From Verrucomicrobiales bacterium (GTDB taxonomy: Bacteria > Verrucomicrobiota > Verrucomicrobiia > Limisphaerales > UBA1096): a stretch of 6,184 nt of DNA. The notes below the pieces were generated by a model, which saw only the letters and a list, made by a program, of their open reading frames with translations, had not been told where the DNA came from and ran no database searches. The stretch spans positions 1 through 6,184 of the forward strand of contig JAPPPH010000101.1 in NCBI GenBank assembly GCA_028817635.1, in the 5' to 3' direction. Of the stretch, positions 1 to 4,668 are shown in pieces. The number at the start of each line of letters is the position of its first letter. Within the stretch, counting starts at the first letter, position 1. A program made the position numbers and the translations under genes.

Positions 1-52
1 GTGTATGAAATACCACTGAACCAACCACGCAACTGCGTTTCAGTCTGCCCAT
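1..52 (-). CDS. Probable TonB-like energy transducer, N-terminal fragment (runs off the left edge)
   Basis: An ATG at 52-50 on the minus strand opens a frame that stays open to the window edge, giving 17 residues: MGRLKRSCVVGSVVFHT. A short basic N-terminus followed by a hydrophobic run fits a single N-terminal membrane anchor. The run contains S12 and H16 with three residues between them, the spacing of the functionally important Ser16 and His20 in the E. coli TonB transmembrane helix (known from the family). The gene begins 24 bp after the exbD-like stop, on the same strand, and has an AGGAGG at 70-65. In the family, TonB is anchored in the inner membrane, is driven by ExbB/ExbD and contacts outer-membrane receptors. 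The identification rests on context and the S-x3-H pattern only; another single-pass protein is possible. Confidence 0.5.
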   Translation of the reverse strand, partial: MGRLKRSCVVGSVVFHT

Positions 53-64
53 ATTTTTAACTAA

Positions 65-70
65 CCTCCT
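65..70 (-). promoter_or_regulatory. Ribosome binding site of the TonB-like gene
   Basis: AGGAGG on the minus strand lies 12 nt upstream of the ATG at 52. The spacing is somewhat long, but this is the only consensus Shine-Dalgarno sequence in the window near a plausible start. It supports the small open frame at the left edge being the start of a real gene. Confidence 0.5.
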
Positions 71-76
71 TTTTGG

Positions 77-487
77 CTATTCCGGCTCCGTTCTCAATGA
101 GACCCGTGTGATCTCATTTTGTTTGCAGCGGTTCAACACTGCCACTACGGAACCGTAGCTGCCCGCGTGATCGGCACGGACGTACACCAAAAGATTCGGG
201 TTGTTTCGATGATCGTCAACCAGTTTTTGTTCAATCTGATCGAGGGTCATCGTCTCGCCGTCGAGCATGTAAGCTCCGGCCTTGTCAACTTCCACCGTGC
301 GGACATCCTCTTTTTTGAGCGCCTTGTCCGGCTGGCCGCCGTCCGGCAGGTCCAGCGACAAGCCCTGTTCCAGCAGCGGCGTCGTGATCATGAAAATGAT
401 CAGTAGCACAAACGCAAGGTCGATCAACGGCGTGACGTTTAGGTCACTGAGTGTGACGAGCGAGTTGCGTTGTGAAAAGCGGCGCAT
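77..487 (-). CDS. exbD: ExbD/TolR-family proton channel subunit
   Basis: A 136-residue protein, normal length for ExbD/TolR. It has a short cytoplasmic N-terminus (1-16), one membrane helix (about 17-40) and a periplasmic domain (about 45-136). The helix carries the family signature NVTPLID (17-23). D23 corresponds to the essential membrane aspartate (Asp25 of E. coli ExbD), which takes part in proton translocation. With ExbB it forms the inner-membrane motor that energises a TonB-like partner. The ATG at 487 lies 6 nt after the zinc-ribbon stop codon, so the genes are almost certainly co-transcribed; no clear Shine-Dalgarno is seen. The gene stops with TAG and is followed 24 nt later by the probable tonB. 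Assignment to ExbD rather than TolR rests on the TonB-like neighbour and is less certain than the family itself. Confidence 0.92.
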   Translation of the reverse strand: MRRFSQRNSLVTLSDLNVTPLIDLAFVLLIIFMITTPLLEQGLSLDLPDGGQPDKALKKEDVRTVEVDKAGAYMLDGETMTLDQIEQKLVDDHRNNPNLLVYVRADHAGSYGSVVAVLNRCKQNEITRVSLRTEPE

Positions 488-493
488 GACAAA

Positions 494-814
494 CTAGAGT
501 TTACCCGAGGCCATTTGGATCGCCTTGTACGCGACGAAGGCAACGATCACGAGCAGTGCGAATTGCCCTGCGGTGATCTTGCGTGACCGGCGAAACATCT
601 TTCGTTTCAGTTTTCGTAACGGGCTTTTTTTGAGCCTGTGATTGCATTCTCCACAGCGTGAGAGCACGCGCTGCACCTTGGCCCCGCAACTCTTGCATTT
701 GACGAAAAGCTGGGAGTTGCAGTACTCGCACTCCTTCAGGTCGCCCGGGTTCAAGTGAGCACACTTGGGGCAAAGCAAGCCCTTCTCTCCTTGAACTGCG
801 TTTTTGGAAGGCAT
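494..814 (-). CDS. Small double zinc-ribbon protein with C-terminal membrane helix
   Basis: A 106-residue protein of unknown function. Four CxxC pairs are visible: C15/C18 (CPKC), C29/C32 (CEYC), C40/C43 (CKSC) and C54/C57 (CGEC). This arrangement fits two consecutive four-cysteine zinc ribbons. A very basic segment (about 60-79, rich in Lys and Arg) follows, then one hydrophobic helix (about 84-102). By the positive-inside rule the zinc ribbons should face the cytoplasm. The gene lies between exbB and exbD with gaps of only 5 and 6 nt, so it should be made together with the motor. It may be an assembly or regulatory factor for the ExbB-ExbD complex, which is inference from position alone. 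A weak AAGGA lies about 12 nt before the ATG. It stops with TAG. Confidence 0.85.
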   Translation of the reverse strand: MPSKNAVQGEKGLLCPKCAHLNPGDLKECEYCNSQLFVKCKSCGAKVQRVLSRCGECNHRLKKSPLRKLKRKMFRRSRKITAGQFALLVIVAFVAYKAIQMASGKL

Positions 815-819
815 GACGG

Positions 820-1557
820 CTATTCATCCTTGAGGAATTCGCTTTCCATTCGCGAGGCAAGTTCCTGTGCAAAGTTATCCAGCTCAACGGTGAACACCCG
901 CAGGTTGTGCACCAGCCAGTTGTAGCCGACCATGGATGGGATGGCCACGAGCAAACCGGCTACAGTGGTCGCCAACGCCGCTGCCACACCCGGCGCGACG
1001 GTGGTCAAGTTGGCGTTGCCCTCCTGCGCGGCCGCACTAAAAACATCCATCACACCCCAGACCGTGCCCAGCAGGCCGACAAACGGCGCCCCACTCACGG
1101 CGATGGCCAGCAGGATTAGGCCACTCTCAAGCTTAAGCGACTCTTTGGCCACATCGCTCTCGAGCGTGCGCTTGACGTGCTCCATTGTCTTGAGTGTGGC
1201 GTATTTCTTGGAGCCAAGCTCGCCCTCGTTGCCGCTGTTTTTCAGACGGCTCAACAAATCCTTACAGCCATTGTCGTATAGGTTGAAAAGAGGGCAGCCT
1301 TCGACATGGATGTCCCGGTCGTGGATCACGAGCACGCCGTCGTGTTGGTGAAATTCGTCGACGAATAGACGGTTTAGTTTGCGTGCCTTGCGGGTCTGCA
1401 GCCCTTTTTGCATCATGACCGACCACACAAAAATGGACAAAAGGCCAAGCAGGATAATGATCGACTTCCCGGGTGCGCCCGCTTGGTCCCAAACGTACGG
1501 GGTAGCGGATGCCGCGGCGGTTTCCGCTCCGGCCTGTAACAACATGATCATTTTCAA
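820..1557 (-). CDS. exbB: MotA/TolQ/ExbB-family proton channel protein
   Basis: A 245-residue protein (from TTG at 1557) with three membrane segments at about 32-49, 146-173 and 188-212, and a large cytoplasmic loop between the first two, the ExbB/TolQ topology. Signature stretches are GLLGTVWGVM (161-170) and APGVAAALATTVAG (188-201). T165 and T198 align with the channel threonines Thr148 and Thr181 of E. coli ExbB. The Glu176 position of E. coli ExbB is Ala193 here. With ExbD it forms the proton-driven motor. The start is uncertain: the longest frame begins with TTG, but ATG codons at 1551 and 1545 are as likely; no Shine-Dalgarno is close to any of them. The gene heads the operon with the zinc-ribbon and exbD genes, and a good promoter lies at 1597-1625. 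Confidence 0.92.
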   Translation of the reverse strand: MKMIMLLQAGAETAAASATPYVWDQAGAPGKSIIILLGLLSIFVWSVMMQKGLQTRKARKLNRLFVDEFHQHDGVLVIHDRDIHVEGCPLFNLYDNGCKDLLSRLKNSGNEGELGSKKYATLKTMEHVKRTLESDVAKESLKLESGLILLAIAVSGAPFVGLLGTVWGVMDVFSAAAQEGNANLTTVAPGVAAALATTVAGLLVAIPSMVGYNWLVHNLRVFTVELDNFAQELASRMESEFLKDE

Positions 1558-1596
1558 ATGGGCTCGCTGGCGCGAACCCGCTCCTTGGGACCGATA

Positions 1597-1625
1597 TTTT
1601 TATCGCTTGGCCAAGCGCGCGTCAA
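1597..1625 (-). promoter_or_regulatory. Predicted sigma-70-type promoter of the exbB operon
   Basis: On the minus strand a -35 box TTGACG (1625-1620, 5 of 6 to consensus) is followed by a 17-bp spacer and a -10 box TAAAAA (1602-1597, 4 of 6, in an A/T-rich run). Transcription would begin around 1590, giving a leader of about 30-40 nt before the exbB start codons. The spacer is almost wholly occupied by the 14-bp palindrome at 1604-1617, so anything binding the palindrome would cover the promoter. The prediction is from consensus matching only. Confidence 0.5.
1604..1617. repeat. Palindromic intergenic repeat, copy 1
   Basis: Perfect 14-bp palindrome CGCTTGGCCAAGCG, identical to the copies at 1707-1720 and 4648-4661. 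It sits between the -35 and -10 boxes of the predicted exbB promoter, the place of a classical operator. The half-sites meet without a spacer, so a transcript could fold only into a 5-bp stem with a GGCC loop. With no following T-run it is not a terminator. Confidence 0.85.
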
Positions 1626-1706
1626 AGGCAAATCGGCCCTTTATGATCAAAAATTGGCGATCAATCCGCTATGTACACTGCGGGGTGACCAAGCTGTGTG
1701 CAGTTC

Positions 1707-1720
1707 CGCTTGGCCAAGCG
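1707..1720. repeat. Palindromic intergenic repeat, copy 2
   Basis: Second perfect copy of CGCTTGGCCAAGCG in the 188-bp divergent region, 103 bp from copy 1 (close to ten helical turns, so the two sites would face roughly the same side of the DNA). It ends 25 bp before the polX ATG, and its TTGGCC could act as the -35 box of the predicted polX promoter. The rest of this intergenic stretch (about 1626-1706) holds nothing I can identify. Confidence 0.85.
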
Positions 1721-1739
1721 TGGGCGTCGGTGATTTAAT
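1710..1739 (+). promoter_or_regulatory. Possible polX promoter, giving a near-leaderless transcript
   Basis: A -10-like TTTAAT (1734-1739, 5 of 6 to consensus) lies 18 bp after TTGGCC (1710-1715, 4 of 6 to the -35 consensus), the latter being part of the palindromic repeat. A start about 7 nt after the -10 box would fall at or next to the polX ATG at 1746. That agrees with the lack of any Shine-Dalgarno sequence before that ATG. The match is weak and other promoters further upstream are possible. Confidence 0.3.
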
Positions 1740-1745
1740 CGCCGG

Positions 1746-3497
1746 ATGCAAAAGGACGAAATTGCGGACATTCTCAAGGAGATTGGGGTATTCCTTGAGC
1801 TGAAGGGGGAAAACCCGTTCAAGACTCGCGCCTACCAAAACGGGGCACGCACGCTGGAGGGGCTGACCGAGTCTCTGGAAGTGCTGATCGAGGAGGAACG
1901 CTTGGGCAAGGTAAAGGGCATCGGCAGCGCGTTGGCCGAGAAGATCACGGAACTGTCCACCACCGGGAAGCTGGCGTATTACGACGACCTCAAGGCATCG
2001 ATCCCGGAGGGGTTGATCGCGATGCTGAACATCCCCGGGCTTGGCCCTAAGAAGGTCAAGGCAGTCCATGAAAAACTGGGCATCGACACGGTCGAGGCGC
2101 TGGAAGAGGCCTGCAAAGAGAACCGTCTCGCGGAACTGCCCGGTTTTGGAAAAAAGACTGAGACCAAGATTCTTGAGGGAATTGAGTTCCGTCGCAACTA
2201 CGCCTCGCACCACCATATCAGTGCCGCACTTGCGTTGGCTGATCCGATTCTGGATCAGTTGCGCGCCCATCCCGATGTCATTCGGTGCAGCACCGCCGGC
2301 AGTCTGCGCCGGCACAAGGAGATTATTCGCGACATCGACTTTCTTGTTTCATCGAAAACCCCCGAGTCGATCATTGAGTTTTTCACCAGCCAACCGGGCA
2401 TTATTTCGATCTCAGCCAAGGGCGACACGAAGGCGAGTGTGATCCTTGAGGGCGGCATTCAGGGGGATCTGCGTGTGGTGAGCGATGCCGAGTATCCGTT
2501 TGCGCAGGCGTACTTTACTGGCAGCAAAGAGCACAACATTGCCATGCGCCAGCGCGCGATCGCCCGCGGCCTGCGGCTGAACGAATACGGCCTGTTCAAA
2601 AGCAAGGAGGAGACTCGCGACCCGAAGCTGCGTGTCGAGTGCAACACGGAGGAGGATATTTTTGCCAAGCTCGATCTAGCCTACATCCCGCCGGAGCTGC
2701 GGGAGGACAAGGGCGAATTCGAGGCCGGTGAGGCCAACGCGATTCCCCGGCTCATCGAGTGGACCAACCTGAAAGGCTCGCTGCACAATCACTCCAACTG
2801 GAGCGACGGCGCGGAGTCTCTCGCGGAGATCGCCGCATACATGAGCGAGCTGGGCTGCGAATACTGGGCTATTACTGACCACTCACGATCGTCCTTTCAG
2901 GCCAACGGCCTCGACGAGGCGCGCCTGCGAAAACAGATCGACGAGGTCGCCGAAGTGAATCGCGATTTGAAGGCCAACGGAGATTCCTTCCGGCTGCTCA
3001 CCGGCACAGAGGTCGACATTCTCAAGGAGCGGCTGGACTTTGACGACGAATTGCTGGGCCAACTCGATGTAGTGGTCGCCAGCCTGCATGTTGCCGGCAG
3101 TAACGAGGCCGACAATACCAAGCGACTGATCGCTGCCGCAGAGAATCCCCAAGTACACATGCTGGGCCACCTCACCGGCCGGTTACTGCTTCGGCGTGAC
3201 GCTTACCCTATCAATCAGGACGCCGTGATGGACGCCTGCGCCGAGACCGGCACTTGGCTGGAGCTAAACGCCAACCCGTATCGCTTTGATCTCGACTGGC
3301 GATTGTGGCAACAGGCCAAGGCTAAGGGCATTAAGTGCGTCATCAACACCGACGCCCATCGCAATGAGCATGCGGGCTTCCTGCGCCTGGGCACCGGCAT
3401 TGCCCGAAAAGGCTGGCTCACCGCCGGGGATGTCATCAACACTCTCCCCTTGGCCAAGCTCCGCAAGGAACTCGCCAAAAAAAGAAGCCGCAATTAG
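1746..3497 (+). CDS. polX: DNA polymerase X with PHP domain (DNA polymerase/3'-5' exonuclease PolX)
   Basis: A 583-residue protein, close to the roughly 570 of Bacillus PolX. Family X polymerases fill short gaps in base-excision repair; the bacterial PHP domain adds metal-dependent 3'-5' exonuclease and AP-site processing. The N-terminal 8-kDa-type region has helix-hairpin-helix motifs near 58-67, 96-111 and 131-143. The palm follows, with AGSLRR (184-189), the catalytic pair D196/D198 in RDIDFL, the third aspartate D241 in GDLRVV, and FTGSKEHN (257-264) at the nucleotide site. The PHP domain (about 342-575) shows HNHSNWSDG (H347, H349, D354), TDH (377-379), TEVD (421-424), SLH (H448), GHLTGR (H475) and NTDAH (D536, H538), so both active sites look intact. 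The ATG at 1746 has no Shine-Dalgarno. It is a single-gene unit, divergent from exbB and convergent with the next gene, and it stops with TAG. Confidence 0.96.
   Translation: MQKDEIADILKEIGVFLELKGENPFKTRAYQNGARTLEGLTESLEVLIEEERLGKVKGIGSALAEKITELSTTGKLAYYDDLKASIPEGLIAMLNIPGLGPKKVKAVHEKLGIDTVEALEEACKENRLAELPGFGKKTETKILEGIEFRRNYASHHHISAALALADPILDQLRAHPDVIRCSTAGSLRRHKEIIRDIDFLVSSKTPESIIEFFTSQPGIISISAKGDTKASVILEGGIQGDLRVVSDAEYPFAQAYFTGSKEHNIAMRQRAIARGLRLNEYGLFKSKEETRDPKLRVECNTEEDIFAKLDLAYIPPELREDKGEFEAGEANAIPRLIEWTNLKGSLHNHSNWSDGAESLAEIAAYMSELGCEYWAITDHSRSSFQANGLDEARLRKQIDEVAEVNRDLKANGDSFRLLTGTEVDILKERLDFDDELLGQLDVVVASLHVAGSNEADNTKRLIAAAENPQVHMLGHLTGRLLLRRDAYPINQDAVMDACAETGTWLELNANPYRFDLDWRLWQQAKAKGIKCVINTDAHRNEHAGFLRLGTGIARKGWLTAGDVINTLPLAKLRKELAKKRSRN
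3449..3458. repeat. Palindrome core inside the 3' end of polX
   Basis: CTTGGCCAAG, the central 10 bp of the intergenic palindrome, occurs in codons for Leu-Ala-Lys of polX. It is centred 51 bp from the intergenic copy at 3499-3510. It may be coincidence given the coding content, or a degenerate member of the family. Confidence 0.4.
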
Positions 3498-3512
3498 TGC
3501 TTGGCCAAGCGC
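3497..3512. repeat. Palindromic intergenic repeat, copy 3, between convergent genes
   Basis: The 12-bp core GCTTGGCCAAGC (3499-3510) is perfect. The flanks extend symmetry to GTGCTTGGCCAAGCGC with one T-G mismatch, which as RNA would be a wobble pair: a 6-bp stem with a GGCC loop. It fills essentially the whole 16-bp gap between the polX stop (3497) and the stop of the opposing gene (3514). No T-run follows on either strand, so it is not a standard intrinsic terminator, although it is the only candidate boundary between the two converging transcripts. Confidence 0.8.
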
Positions 3513-3513
3513 G

Positions 3514-4590
3514 TTAGTTGAACAGGTCCTTGGCGTCACGCATGCGTGATTCGATGTGTTTCACAATCGGCATGGTACGGACGATGGAGGCCTTCTGGGT
3601 TTGGCCGCGAAAACGGCGCATCTTGACTTTCACGGCGGCGACCGGTTCCCCGTTTCGGTCCCGAACCGGGGCGGTCACGGTCACGGTTTTTTTCTCCTTG
3701 GCATATCCAAACTGGGTAGTCTCGAGTACGCCCTGTGTGACTTCGCTGGCGGGTTGGCCGACCTTGGCGGCGTCCAGTGCTCCGACCACTTTCAGCGGTT
3801 CATCCTCCGTTGCCCGGGCAAAAATCTGTACGTCCTCGACACGCTCCCACTGGGTTTTGATTGAGTCGATCAACCGCTGGGCGAGGATGATTCTCGGTTT
3901 GTAGGTGATCTTTGGCTGGGCAAAACTGGCTGTGGTGTCTCTGAAAGTAATGAAGCCCACTTTTCCCTTTGATTGTTCGCTATCGGAGAAGGAACCGGCG
4001 TTGATGTTCGCACCATTGTGAAAGCATGAAAACTGGTTTGATTTGAAGACGACACGCAACGCGTGCCACTCGTTTTTGCCAATGCTCAGTTCCTTGATCG
4101 TGTTCCATGAGTTTACCTGTTTGCCCTCATCCACCTTGATCAACATAACCTTTTTTTCGATGGCATCGATCAGCAGCGCGTGGAAGTTCTCCGAATCCTT
4201 GGCTCGGAACATGATCCCAGCAAGTTGCTTGAAAGCACCGCCGTCAATCCGCACGCGGACCGTGTAATCGACATCCCGGAACTCCTCTCCTTCAAACAAA
4301 CAGATTGGGGAGCCAACACGAGAGAAGCTGCTGGACGTCTGCTTCAACGCGAAGTGGTTGGCAAGGTTGCTGTCGCCCGAGTTTTCCTTGGCGAGTGACG
4401 ATGGAGTCTTGGTTTCTGTGATTTGCCACTTGGCCGGGTTTCGTGGATCGTCTTTACCGAGGAAACCGGTCGAAAAATCATCCGGTAATTTACCAACCTT
4501 GGTTTGGCTGAAGTCGATATTGATTTCTTCTGCGGCCAAGCTTTTTGGCAGGGCGGCTGTGATCAGGAGAGCAAAAACCAAGCGCATCAT
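3514..4590 (-). CDS. Secreted protein with LamG/DUF1080-like and Cache-like domains, function unknown
   Basis: A 358-residue protein. Residues 1-20 form a signal peptide (basic start, hydrophobic core, probable cleavage after SLAA), so it should be exported. Residues about 22-232 look like a concanavalin-type beta-sandwich of the LamG/DUF1080 kind: strands near 107-115, AGIMFRAKDSENFHALLID (124-142) and NEWHALRVVFKSNQ (173-186). No catalytic residues are recognisable. Residues about 236-325 resemble a Cache/PAS-like small-ligand domain, with a VGALDAAKVGQP stretch (269-280) and a TAPVRDRNGEPVAAVKV stretch (306-322). The C-terminal 30 residues are basic. No membrane anchor follows, so a transmembrane sensor is unlikely. 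The first of two ATG codons (4590, 4587) is used here; there is no Shine-Dalgarno. A terminator ends only 17 nt upstream, leaving little room for a separate promoter. The domain reading is by eye and not certain. Confidence 0.8.
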   Translation of the reverse strand: MMRLVFALLITAALPKSLAAEEINIDFSQTKVGKLPDDFSTGFLGKDDPRNPAKWQITETKTPSSLAKENSGDSNLANHFALKQTSSSFSRVGSPICLFEGEEFRDVDYTVRVRIDGGAFKQLAGIMFRAKDSENFHALLIDAIEKKVMLIKVDEGKQVNSWNTIKELSIGKNEWHALRVVFKSNQFSCFHNGANINAGSFSDSEQSKGKVGFITFRDTTASFAQPKITYKPRIILAQRLIDSIKTQWERVEDVQIFARATEDEPLKVVGALDAAKVGQPASEVTQGVLETTQFGYAKEKKTVTVTAPVRDRNGEPVAAVKVKMRRFRGQTQKASIVRTMPIVKHIESRMRDAKDLFN

Positions 4591-4607
4591 GACGCACGGA
4601 GGCTACC

Positions 4608-4640
4608 AAAAGAAAAGCGGGCCGCAAGTGCGACCCGCTT
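4608..4640 (-). terminator. Intrinsic terminator of the acetolactate synthase gene
   Basis: Read on the minus strand, AAGCGGG (4640-4634) pairs with CCCGCTT (4621-4615). An inner CGC/GCG stem with a four-base loop extends the hairpin after one mismatch, about 10 bp in all. A T-rich run TTTTCTTTT (4616-4608) follows directly. It lies 28 bp after the stop codon of the acetolactate synthase gene, a normal place for a rho-independent terminator. It ends 17 nt before the start of the next gene on the same strand. Confidence 0.8.
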
Positions 4641-4647
4641 CAAAATC

Positions 4648-4668
4648 CGCTTGGCCAAGCGCTTGGCC
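4648..4668. repeat. Palindromic intergenic repeat, copy 4, partly duplicated
   Basis: A perfect CGCTTGGCCAAGCG (4648-4661) continues into a second, truncated unit CGCTTGGCC (4660-4668), so the 12-bp unit is present about 1.75 times. The overlap creates a second perfect palindrome, GGCCAAGCGCTTGGCC (4653-4668). The last base of the repeat is part of the TAG stop codon of the acetolactate synthase gene. The terminator hairpin lies just beyond it. Confidence 0.85.

Noticed and set aside
1581..1586. AAGGAG on the minus strand as the exbB ribosome binding site
   Set aside because: It is 23 nt or more from any possible exbB start, too far to act, and no other start codon follows at a suitable distance.
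1645..1664. Direct repeat GATCAA (1645-1650 and 1659-1664) in the divergent region
   Set aside because: Six bases repeated once in A/T-rich sequence is easily chance; nothing else supports a site.
1604..1720. The palindromes as rho-independent terminators
   Set aside because: The stem would be only 5 bp with a four-base loop and no T-run, and two copies lie upstream of genes in a divergent region.
1647..2315. Long open frame (222 codons) on the minus strand opposite polX
   Set aside because: It lies antisense to conserved polX codons and shows no recognisable domain; long antisense frames are common opposite GC-rich genes.
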